This document shows positions 57,085 through 64,000 of a stretch of DNA of 64,000 bases, piece after piece (within the stretch, counting starts at the first letter, position 1; every line of letters starts with the position of its first letter). Origin of the DNA: Flavobacterium sp. J372 (lineage in GTDB: Bacteria > Bacteroidota > Bacteroidia > Flavobacteriales > Flavobacteriaceae); the NCBI RefSeq assembly GCF_024699965.1, contig NZ_JAJOMZ010000004.1, forward strand, positions 744,001-808,000. Direction: 5' to 3'. Made by a program: the position numbers and the translations under genes. The notes under the pieces were generated by a model that worked only from the letters and a program-made list of their open reading frames with translations, searched no databases and had not been told where the DNA came from.

Positions 57085-58323
57085 GTGAGAAGCAATACAA
57101 AATTATTTATCGCAATAATCGGCGGCTTGTTCCTTGGGGTATTGCTCGGCTGGTATGTAAACACCAATTTTTTGCCTGAAGAAACGGCAGATTTCGCTAA
57201 AAAAATTAAACTGCTCGGAACCATTTTCATCCGGATGGTGCAGATGATCATAGCGCCGCTGGTATTTACTACACTTGTAGTAGGAATTGCTAAAATGGGC
57301 GATATGAAAATGGTAGGACGTGTTGGCGGCAAAGCCCTTGCATGGTTTATTACAGCATCACTTTCGTCATTGCTTTTAGGCATGGTGCTTGTAAACTGGC
57401 TGAAGCCGGGCGCGGGGATAGACCGTAGTATGGCCAACGAAGATGCCGCTAAAGAATTGGTAGCCAATACCGGCACATTTTCCATTGAAAATTTTGTGGT
57501 GCATGTAGTGCCGAAAAGCTTTATCGAGGCAATGGCTACCAACGAGATTTTGCAGATAGTGATATTCTCCATAATGTTCGGTATTGCGCTGGCATCAATG
57601 AAAGAGATTTCCACACCAATAATCAAGGCGCTTGATACTGTTGCGCATGCTATCCTTAAAATGGTGAGCTACATTATGTGGGTGGCGCCATTCGGCGTTT
57701 TTGGTGCTGTGGCTGCCGCAATAGCTGTTTACGGATTAGGAATTCTTGCAGTATATATCAATTATTTTGGGGCATTTCTGTTGGGTATTGCATTGTTGTG
57801 GATCTTGCTATTGATAGTAGGTTTCCTTATTCTCGGCAACAGGCTCTGGACGTTGCTCAAAAGGCTTGGAAGCCCTTTGCTTATAGCTTTTTCAACTACA
57901 AGCAGTGAAGCTGTATTCCCGAAACTTACTGAAGAGCTGGAGCGTTTTGGCGCCGACCCTAAAATTGTATCATTCACGCTGCCTTTAGGTTACTCATTTA
58001 ACCTTGACGGCAGTATGATGTATATGACTTTTGCAAGCCTTTTCATAGCACAGGTATACGGGATTGATATGCCTATCGAGAAGCAGCTGCTTATGCTGCT
58101 GGTGCTTATGCTTACGAGCAAAGGTGTGGCAGGGGTTCCCCGTGCATCGCTAATTGTGGTGATTGCAACCTGCGCCATGTTTGACATCCCTGCCGAAGGT
58201 ATAGCGCTGATATTGCCGATAGACCATTTTTGCGATATGTTTCGCAGTGCGACCAATGTTTTGGGTAATGCGCTGGCAACCACGGCTGTAGACAAGTGGG
58301 AAAGAAAACCTGAATCAAATTAA
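57085..58323 (+). CDS. Dicarboxylate/amino acid:cation symporter (DAACS)
   Basis: A 412-residue membrane transporter that starts with GTG (57085), two codons after an in-frame TAG. It has eight or so hydrophobic segments and the family signatures: the serine-rich loop AFSTTSSEAVFP and NLDGSMMYMTFASLF, with the substrate-site motif near SLIVVIATC. It carries glutamate, aspartate or C4-dicarboxylates with Na+ or H+ across the inner membrane. The exact substrate cannot be decided. A DedA gene follows 25 bases later. Confidence 0.9.
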   Translation: MRSNTKLFIAIIGGLFLGVLLGWYVNTNFLPEETADFAKKIKLLGTIFIRMVQMIIAPLVFTTLVVGIAKMGDMKMVGRVGGKALAWFITASLSSLLLGMVLVNWLKPGAGIDRSMANEDAAKELVANTGTFSIENFVVHVVPKSFIEAMATNEILQIVIFSIMFGIALASMKEISTPIIKALDTVAHAILKMVSYIMWVAPFGVFGAVAAAIAVYGLGILAVYINYFGAFLLGIALLWILLLIVGFLILGNRLWTLLKRLGSPLLIAFSTTSSEAVFPKLTEELERFGADPKIVSFTLPLGYSFNLDGSMMYMTFASLFIAQVYGIDMPIEKQLLMLLVLMLTSKGVAGVPRASLIVVIATCAMFDIPAEGIALILPIDHFCDMFRSATNVLGNALATTAVDKWERKPESN

Positions 58324-58348
58324 ATCAATCAAATAAACTCAATCAATT

Positions 58349-59080
58349 ATGGACAGTTTTCACTGGACGCAACTTTTAAACCCTGAATTTTATATTAACC
58401 TAACGGTGTCAGGCGTTCCTGTCGGCATCTATGTTGTGCTTTTTATAGTTTTTGCCGAAACAGGCCTTTTTGCGGGCTTTTTCCTTCCGGGCGACAGCCT
58501 GTTGTTCCTTGCGGGTATCTACAGCAATGAGCTGATGAATACCATAATGCCAATGGAAAATGATTTTCTTAATGTGGCATTGCTGTCAACATTCGTAGCG
58601 CTGTCGGGTATTGTGGGCAATACTTTCGGGTACTGGTTTGGCGCCAAAAGCGGAAGCTACCTTTATAATAAAAAAGATTCTTTCTGGTTCAAGAAAAAGT
58701 ACCTTATACAGTCACATGAGTTCTTCGAAAAACACGGTGGGCGTGCCATAATTTTTGCGCGTTTCCTGCCGATAATCAGGACGTTTGCGCCAATTATTGC
58801 CGGTGTGGTAAAGATGGATAAGAAGAAGTTCATGTTCTTTAATATCCTCAGCTCATTCCTTTGGGCGTTCATCCTCATATTTGCAGGGCATTACCTGTAT
58901 GACCTGTTCCTGAACCATATGGATATTGACCTGAAAAAGCACATCGAAATCATCATCCTTGGTATAGTGGCAATCACTACCGTACCGCTTATTCTAAATG
59001 CGATAAAAGGAAACAGAGTGACTGAAAAAGAGGCTGTTGAAGAGCTTGAAGACGGCCAGGACGATAACCTTCCGGGATGA
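58349..59080 (+). CDS. DedA family membrane protein
   Basis: A 243-residue protein with hydrophobic segments and the DedA/SNARE-associated motifs: FFLPGDSLLFLAG, GNTFGYWFGAKSG and the cytoplasmic-helix motif ARFLPIIRTFAPIIAG with its conserved arginines. DedA proteins are needed for envelope homeostasis and are thought to scramble or recycle lipid carriers. The C-terminus is acidic (VEELEDGQDDN). Its stop overlaps the next gene's start (ATGA at 59077-59080), so the two are probably coupled. Confidence 0.93.
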   Translation: MDSFHWTQLLNPEFYINLTVSGVPVGIYVVLFIVFAETGLFAGFFLPGDSLLFLAGIYSNELMNTIMPMENDFLNVALLSTFVALSGIVGNTFGYWFGAKSGSYLYNKKDSFWFKKKYLIQSHEFFEKHGGRAIIFARFLPIIRTFAPIIAGVVKMDKKKFMFFNILSSFLWAFILIFAGHYLYDLFLNHMDIDLKKHIEIIILGIVAITTVPLILNAIKGNRVTEKEAVEELEDGQDDNLPG

Positions 59081-60189
59081 AACTGAGCTTTTGGGAAATA
59101 AACACGTGGTTCACCAATGTTGACTATACTATTGTAGGCAGCGGCATTGTGGGCCTGCATACGGCATTGCGCCTGCGTGAGCGTTTCCCTGAAAGCAAAA
59201 TCCTGGTTTTAGAGAGTGGCCCTTTACCACAGGGCGCAAGTACAAAGAACGCGGGTTTCGCTTGTTTCGGTAGCCTTTCTGAAATTAATGATGATTTGAA
59301 AAACCATACCGAAGAAGAAGTAATCTCGCTTATTACAAGGCGATGGAACGGCCTGCAACTTCTGAGAAAACGTCTTGGCGATGCTGCTGTTGACTACAAA
59401 CCTTACGGCGGTTATGAGCTTTTCCTGAAAGATAACGCATCGGGTTACGAAGAATGCCTGCGCCGTATGCCGTTTGTAAACGAGGTACTGAAGCCGCTTT
59501 TTAAAACAGATGTATTTGCGAAAGAAGTTGACCGTTTCGGGTTCAACGATATACATGATTACCTGATATTTAATCCGTTTGAGGCGCAAATCAATACCGG
59601 TAACATGATGCAGGCATTGCTGAAAGAAGCATATGCGAACAATATCATGATACTGAACGGGCAAACCGTGACTTCAATCCAGGAAAGAGGAGATGGTGTG
59701 GATGTAGCTTTGGGCGATTTTAATTTCACATCTAAAAAAGTGCTTTTTGCCACCAACGGTTTTGCCGGAGGATTGACAAAAGGCGCTGTAAAACCCGCAC
59801 GTGCACAGGTACTTATCACAGAGCCTATACCAAATCTTGACATCCGCGGGACATTTCACATTGACCGGGGCTATTACTATTTCCGTAATTTTGAAGACAG
59901 GATACTTTTCGGAGGCGGCCGCAATCTTGACTTTGAGGGCGAAACCACAACTGATTTCGGAAATACAGAACTGATTCAGAACAAACTAGAAACTATGCTT
60001 CGCGAAATAATCCTGCCCGGAACCGATTTCAAAATAGCCCATCGCTGGAGCGGAATTATGGGTATGGGCACACACAAAAACCCGGTGGTACAGCAGCTTT
60101 CAGAGCATGTGTATTGTGGTGTTAGGCTCGGCGGCATGGGTGTGGCCATCGGTAGCATAATAGGGCAGGAGCTTGCCGATTTGGTTTAA
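59077..60189 (+). CDS. FAD-dependent oxidoreductase (DAO family)
   Basis: A 370-residue protein with a dinucleotide-binding fold at about 18-45 (IVGSGIVGLHTALRLRE, a GxGxxG motif) and the following STKNAGFACFG segment seen in the D-amino-acid dehydrogenase/glycine oxidase-like (DAO) family. The C-terminal GVRLGGMGVAIGS part closes the flavin site. No signal peptide. It oxidises an amine or amino acid substrate that cannot be predicted. It begins within the DedA stop codon. A promoter for the next operon lies just inside its last codons. Confidence 0.87.
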   Translation: MKLSFWEINTWFTNVDYTIVGSGIVGLHTALRLRERFPESKILVLESGPLPQGASTKNAGFACFGSLSEINDDLKNHTEEEVISLITRRWNGLQLLRKRLGDAAVDYKPYGGYELFLKDNASGYEECLRRMPFVNEVLKPLFKTDVFAKEVDRFGFNDIHDYLIFNPFEAQINTGNMMQALLKEAYANNIMILNGQTVTSIQERGDGVDVALGDFNFTSKKVLFATNGFAGGLTKGAVKPARAQVLITEPIPNLDIRGTFHIDRGYYYFRNFEDRILFGGGRNLDFEGETTTDFGNTELIQNKLETMLREIILPGTDFKIAHRWSGIMGMGTHKNPVVQQLSEHVYCGVRLGGMGVAIGSIIGQELADLV

Positions 60190-60200
60190 AGATTTATTCC

Positions 60201-60208
60201 TAATTTTG
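60201..60208 (+). promoter_or_regulatory. Promoter of the mtgA-lpxR-like pair
   Basis: TAATTTTG at -7 with TTG at 60181-60183, a 17-base gap. Both elements are present, 18 bases before the mtgA ATG. Confidence 0.6.
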
Positions 60209-60225
60209 CTCCATAACTAACCTAT

Positions 60226-60900
60226 ATGCTTCGCAAGATTTCACGTTTTCTCCTTAAGCTATTCCTTTGGTTTATAGGGCTTTCAATACTATCGGTCATT
60301 ATTTTCAGGTGGGTGCCGGTGCCGGTAACCCCGCTCATGCTTTCGCGGTATATTGAATACTGGAATGAAGACAATGTAGGCCTCAGCCATGATTGGGTTC
60401 CTATAGAAGAAATATCTGAAAACCTCCAGAAAGCTGTAATTGCCTCTGAAGACGATACCTTCCTCACCCATAACGGCTTCAATTTCAAAGCAATGCAGAA
60501 AGCCTATGAGCATAACTCAAAAGGTAAAAAGATAAAGGGTGGCAGCACCATATCACAGCAGACTGCTAAAAATGTATTTCTTTGGCAGGGAAGGAGTTAT
60601 GTGCGTAAAGCCCTGGAAGCCTATTTCACAGTGCTTATTGAAATCTTCTGGAGCAAAGAGCGTATTATGGAGGTTTACCTCAACAGCATTGAAATGGGTA
60701 AAGGCGTGTACGGGGCGCAGGCGGCCTGCCAGCACTGGTATCACAAAAATGCTAAAGCCCTGACAAAGAGGGAAGCAGCAGGCATAGCAGCAATATTGCC
60801 CAACCCACGGAAGTACAACCCTGTACGCTCATCATCATATATAGAGAGGCGTAAAGGGCGTATTGTGAGGCTTATGCGTTACGTAAAGCTGGAGTACTGA
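60226..60900 (+). CDS. mtgA: Monofunctional peptidoglycan glycosyltransferase
   Basis: A 224-residue family 51 glycosyltransferase. It has one N-terminal transmembrane segment (about 9-27) and the standard motifs: catalytic E75 in ASEDDTF, KGGSTISQQ, EIFWSKERIMEVYLNS, and YGAQAAC. It polymerises lipid II into glycan strands at the outer face of the inner membrane, without a transpeptidase domain. Its stop codon overlaps the next start (TGATG), which shows coupling to the LpxR-like gene. Confidence 0.95.
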   Translation: MLRKISRFLLKLFLWFIGLSILSVIIFRWVPVPVTPLMLSRYIEYWNEDNVGLSHDWVPIEEISENLQKAVIASEDDTFLTHNGFNFKAMQKAYEHNSKGKKIKGGSTISQQTAKNVFLWQGRSYVRKALEAYFTVLIEIFWSKERIMEVYLNSIEMGKGVYGAQAACQHWYHKNAKALTKREAAGIAAILPNPRKYNPVRSSSYIERRKGRIVRLMRYVKLEY

Positions 60901-61847
60901 TGCAAAGGTTTTACATTTTTTACCTCGCAATTTTTTCACTTCAGGTTTTGGCCCAACGGCCATCTGAGATAGGCGTAATTACTGATAATGACCTTTATAC
61001 ATCATGGGAAAACGACCAGTATTACACAAACGGGCTTGAGCTATACTACCGCTATCTCGGCAATCACAAAAGTGAAAATGTAGCGAAACGAGTTACGGAA
61101 TTCAGGCTGGGCCAATATATCTACAATCCGCAGTCTGCCAGTGCGGCTGATATCAACGTAAACGACAGGCCCTTTGCAGGTTATCTCTTTGCCGAGGCAG
61201 GAATCAACAAGTTTTACCTGAACGAGGACGTGCTGAAAATGAATTTTCAAATCGGCGTAGTTGGGCCTCAGGCGCAGGGCGAGCAAGTACAGGAAGGGCT
61301 GCATAACCTGTTGGGATACAAGAAAGTACAGGGCTGGCAGTACCAGATTAAAACAGCATTGGTGCTGCAGGCGAATTTATTTTACTCGAAGAAAATATTT
61401 AGTGGACGGTTTAGGGAAAAAGTAGATTTTCATGCGTGGGGCGACATCAACGCCGGTACGATATGGATGGGCGGATCACTTGGAATTACTGCGCGTATAA
61501 GCTTAAAAGGACTGCTGACACCAATGTATGATTCGGCGCTGCACGGTGCTGCTCTTTTCCGCGAAAAAGAAAAATACCGGCAAAGCGAACTCTTCCTGTT
61601 TTTTTCGCCATCAGTTAATTATCAGGAATATGATGCAACAATCCAGGGGAACAGGTTTAAAGACCCGGAACAAAACCCGGTGACTTTCCCGATTTTACCG
61701 TGGCGTTTTAATGGAGAAATGGGAGTTAAGTGGCGAAAGCAAAACTGGAACTTTTCATATTCAATAAATTACAGAGGTAAAGAGCTCTCAAACCGAGTTA
61801 TCACCGGATTTTACTATGGCTCAATAAACATAGGATATTTCTTATAA
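60900..61847 (+). CDS. LpxR-like lipid A 3'-O-deacylase family protein
   Basis: A 315-residue outer-membrane barrel with a signal peptide (about 1-18, SLQVLAQ). It has the LpxR/DUF2219 signatures: TDNDLYTSWENDQYYTNGLELYYR near the N-terminus, VNDRPFAGYLF, and GPQAQGEQVQEGLHNLLG, whose His is in the position of the catalytic His of the family. LpxR removes the 3'-acyloxyacyl group of lipid A in the outer membrane. The substrate in Bacteroidota lipid A may differ. It is coupled to mtgA by a one-base overlap. Confidence 0.86.
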   Translation: MQRFYIFYLAIFSLQVLAQRPSEIGVITDNDLYTSWENDQYYTNGLELYYRYLGNHKSENVAKRVTEFRLGQYIYNPQSASAADINVNDRPFAGYLFAEAGINKFYLNEDVLKMNFQIGVVGPQAQGEQVQEGLHNLLGYKKVQGWQYQIKTALVLQANLFYSKKIFSGRFREKVDFHAWGDINAGTIWMGGSLGITARISLKGLLTPMYDSALHGAALFREKEKYRQSELFLFFSPSVNYQEYDATIQGNRFKDPEQNPVTFPILPWRFNGEMGVKWRKQNWNFSYSINYRGKELSNRVITGFYYGSINIGYFL

Positions 61848-62015
61848 GAAATTTGCTGTTAACACTTTTTAACATCTTATAGCAAAAACGTAGAATTTCG
61901 TATCACCCTCGTTCAGGAAAGGCGAAAGCATTAACACTTTTTTATGTTAAGAAAATAATCGATGAACGGTTAATTTTTGAACGGGTTTTGTAACCATCGT
62001 TTTTTAAACCAGTTG

Positions 62016-62023
62016 TACCTTTG
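62016..62023 (+). promoter_or_regulatory. -7 promoter box with no gene downstream on its strand
   Basis: TACCTTTGC on the plus strand, a full TAnnTTTG match. TTG at 61988-61990 is 25 bases upstream, slightly far. It points into the GT-rich noncoding stretch. Confidence 0.45.
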
Positions 62024-62029
62024 CAGTGT

Positions 62030-62182
62030 CGGTTTAGGTCTTCGGTTTTAGGTTTTAGGCCTTGTGTTTAGGTTTGAAATATGTGATTTAATTTTGGTTT
62101 TGGTATTTCAGGTTTTGTCAGGTTCTTTGAAATACTGTATTAGCAATTGGTTAAAAAAAAAAGACTGTCTTTCGACAGCCTT
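62030..62182 (+). ncRNA. Possible small RNA, GT-rich with GGTTTTAGG units
   Basis: A candidate only. A -7 box (62016-62023) would start transcription near 62030, and a hairpin (62161-62182) could end it about 150 bases later. In between are repeated GGTTTAGG/GGTTTTAGG units and a TGAAATA/TATTTCA stem (62074-62110). No homology to a known RNA family is recognised. Confidence 0.25.
62161..62182 (-). terminator. Intrinsic terminator after the beta-helix T9SS gene
   Basis: Stem AAGACTGTC/GACAGCCTT (with one G-U) and a 4-base loop. On the minus strand the hairpin is followed by ten T. It is 21 bases past the stop at 62203. Confidence 0.88.
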
Positions 62183-62202
62183 TTCACTTAAGTATTTATT
62201 TA

Positions 62203-63972
62203 TTATTTCTTAATAACCTTTATCGAACTTGTTTGGCCTTCAGAAGTTATCTTCATAACATAAATACCTGATGATAAGCTGCGCATATCTATTGCACCTT
62301 CAACAGCATTAATGTCAGTTTTGCTTACACTTTGACCTGAAAGGGTGAATATCTCAACAGTTTGTATCTCTCTGTCAGTCTTTATATTCAGGTAATCTGC
62401 CACAGGATTATTGTAAATTACACGAGATTTTGTGAATACCTGGGTAGACAGTGGCGCACTAAATTCATAACTGCCAAGATCAGGTGTTGTTGCGTTTCTT
62501 GTAGCTCCGTCGGCATCTGTAGTAACTTCAGCTACAGGAGTAGCTTTGTTGTCAAGCGCTGCGTTTGCAGCAATTGCCTGAACACGGAAATCTGTTGCTG
62601 ACATAAACACAGGCAATACGCTTATAGAGTTGGTATTACCGCCAAAGCTTGTTTGTATGTCTGTAAGCGTTGCCCTGTTGGTAGCACCTATATAGCCCAG
62701 GTTGGCACCTGTTGTATAGTAATCGTTATTATTAATATTAGAAAAAACGGTATTGGGCGCACCGGAGTATATAGCATACCTTTGGCCCGTTGTGGTTTGT
62801 GTATTTACAAATATATTATTGCGCAGATCAATTGCGCCGGCAGCAGTAACCCCTACTGCCACATTTATAGCTGCTGGCCTTCCTCCATTGGTTTGGTTGG
62901 TGTTTAAGACAACAGTGTTATAATATATTTTATAACCCGCTCCCTGTGCAACAAAAATTCCGTTACCGTTATCTCCCAATGCTCCGCCTAGCGCATAGCC
63001 GGTTCCTGTAACATCGCTTATAATGTTGTTATAAACAAGTAAGTTGGCAGTAGTGCTGTTTGAGTTAAGGTAAAGGCCTACCGCGCCATAGCCATCCGCA
63101 TTTGTGTTTTTAATATCTGAAATTACGTTATTAAAAATAGAACCATCTGTAGCCCCTACGCCAATAAGCATACCTTGCGCAGTACTTGTAGACCCTATTA
63201 CAACGCCATTGATAACATTCCCGCTCACTTCAAAATTCTTAGCATTTTGTACAGCAATACCCCTGAACAGCATTTTGTCTGCTGCAACGGTAGAACCGAT
63301 TTCATTGTTACGGATAACCCATCCTGTATCGGTTGTGGTGGCGTTACCTATAGCGAAAATTCCATTTTGTGCCCTAACAAAAGTATTATTTATTGCGGTA
63401 AAATTATTATTTGAAACTTCGGCTGCACCAAGTGTTGATCCTGATACAAGAACATTACCCACGGTTCCTGTCGGGGTAGACCCTGCAAAATTGATATTTC
63501 TCAAAGTAACGTTATTAGCGCCATCTGTAAGCGTACTTGCTACCCACAACACCGCCGGGTTTTGGCCTGTTCCGGCAACAAGTGTGTTATTGATGGTAAG
63601 GTTTCGGGATGAACTGCCGTTGTTGCTGCCGTTTATGGTAACATTATCAGCCCCATTAAGCTTGATGATAGCTGTTGCAATTGAGCCGGATATTGTAGCT
63701 GTAACACCTGTTGCAGGCTTAATTAATACAGAAGTATAGCTTGCAGGTGATGTGCTTCCGTTAAGCACAGCAGCGTCCGTTTCGGCTGTGCTTGCAGTTA
63801 CATCAATAGTGATAGCCCCCTGGTGTGTACCGGCATTTATTGCGTCAAATGCGCCTTTAAGGGTAGTGTAGGTGCCTGCACCCGTTCCGCCGGTAGCGCT
63901 TACATTGATTTGTGCGTAAAGGCCCGCAGTTGTAAAAGCAGTAAATGCTAAATAGAGTAAATTTTTTTTCAT
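62203..63972 (-). CDS. T9SS type A cargo with parallel beta-helix-like body
   Basis: A 589-residue secreted protein with a signal peptide (about 1-20, FTAFTTAGLYAQ). The body (about 30-480) has recurring Asn-rich strands such as LNGADNVTINGSNNGSS, NVTLRNINFAG, GWVIRNNEIGS and NLLVYNNIISDVTGTGY. They stack as a right-handed parallel beta-helix of the pectate-lyase type, but no catalytic residue pattern is evident. The T9SS type A sorting domain begins at about 517 (YNNPVADYLNIK, final SIKVIKK). The start codon lies 28 bases from the right edge of the window, so its promoter is mostly outside. A strong terminator follows. Confidence 0.86.
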   Translation of the reverse strand: MKKNLLYLAFTAFTTAGLYAQINVSATGGTGAGTYTTLKGAFDAINAGTHQGAITIDVTASTAETDAAVLNGSTSPASYTSVLIKPATGVTATISGSIATAIIKLNGADNVTINGSNNGSSSRNLTINNTLVAGTGQNPAVLWVASTLTDGANNVTLRNINFAGSTPTGTVGNVLVSGSTLGAAEVSNNNFTAINNTFVRAQNGIFAIGNATTTDTGWVIRNNEIGSTVAADKMLFRGIAVQNAKNFEVSGNVINGVVIGSTSTAQGMLIGVGATDGSIFNNVISDIKNTNADGYGAVGLYLNSNSTTANLLVYNNIISDVTGTGYALGGALGDNGNGIFVAQGAGYKIYYNTVVLNTNQTNGGRPAAINVAVGVTAAGAIDLRNNIFVNTQTTTGQRYAIYSGAPNTVFSNINNNDYYTTGANLGYIGATNRATLTDIQTSFGGNTNSISVLPVFMSATDFRVQAIAANAALDNKATPVAEVTTDADGATRNATTPDLGSYEFSAPLSTQVFTKSRVIYNNPVADYLNIKTDREIQTVEIFTLSGQSVSKTDINAVEGAIDMRSLSSGIYVMKITSEGQTSSIKVIKK

Positions 63973-64000
63973 GGATGAATTGATTTGTGGTTATATGTAA

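Larger units (their letters stand above)
61848..62202. other. 355-bp intergenic region with promoter and GT-rich transcript candidate
   Basis: The left part (61858-61955) has two TTAACACTTTTT phrases about 70 bases apart. A TACCTTTG box follows at 62016-62023, then a GT-rich stretch (62030-62135) with repeated GGTTTAGG/GGTTTTAGG units, and finally the terminator hairpin of the T9SS gene. There is no protein-coding frame. Confidence 0.55.

Noticed and set aside
61848..62202. Possible tRNA or other classical RNA gene in the intergenic gap
   Set aside because: No T-loop or acceptor-stem pairing was seen, here or in the other long gaps.

Overview
The window reads as a chromosomal segment of a flavobacterium (Bacteroidota, Flavobacteriaceae, Flavobacterium-like). 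The evidence is: six genes for proteins with type IX secretion system (T9SS) C-terminal sorting domains, SprB repeats typical of gliding-motility adhesins, -7 boxes of the Bacteroidota form TAnnTTTG, few Shine-Dalgarno sites, and a housekeeping order (pdxA, DUF177, rpmF, fabH, accB, accC) familiar from this family. I saw no tRNA, rRNA, CRISPR array, insertion sequence or prophage.

Layout. 1-3.5 kb: a glycosyltransferase and a GH1 beta-glucosidase in tandem (the GH1 start is probably disturbed by a one-base frameshift), facing an LpxH-like metallophosphoesterase. 3.7-32.2 kb: five genes for very large secreted proteins. Four are on the minus strand (2166, 2521, about 1093 and 1009 residues) and one on the plus strand (2390 residues). 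The roughly 1093-residue SprB-repeat protein is split by a frameshift in a C7 tract. 32.2-37.5 kb: a small unknown protein, an AsmA-family protein, and a two-gene operon of the TIGR03915/TIGR03916 DNA repair/modification pair (a radical SAM enzyme and its partner). 37.9-46.8 kb: a 2972-residue T9SS type B adhesin with 17 Cys-pair repeats. 46.9-53 kb: riboflavin synthase, pdxA, then the DUF177-rpmF-fabH-accB-accC lipid/ribosome cluster and a small secreted protein. 53.1-57 kb: an outer-membrane protein broken by a frameshift, a papain-family peptidase and an S9 peptidase. 57-62 kb: a dicarboxylate/amino-acid symporter, DedA, an FAD oxidoreductase, MtgA and an LpxR-like protein. 62.2-64 kb: a sixth T9SS cargo with a beta-helix-like body.

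How the parts fit. About half of the sequence encodes cell-surface or secreted T9SS cargo. The three type B adhesins are modular relatives. The 2521-residue protein joins an N-terminal half like its upstream neighbour (IPT/TIG, lamin-tail, Ig and SprB repeats) to a C-terminal half collinear with the 2972-residue protein (nine CHU-type units plus the sorting domain). The near-identical 225-bp SprB units are obvious recombination substrates. No secretion-machinery gene and no PorP/SprF partner lies in the window, so the cargo must use machinery encoded elsewhere. The other genes are ordinary envelope, lipid, cofactor and peptidase functions.

Three genes carry single-base frameshifts at short homopolymers (C4, C7, A3). 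This could be real decay or phase variation, but a common sequencing or assembly cause should be excluded first.
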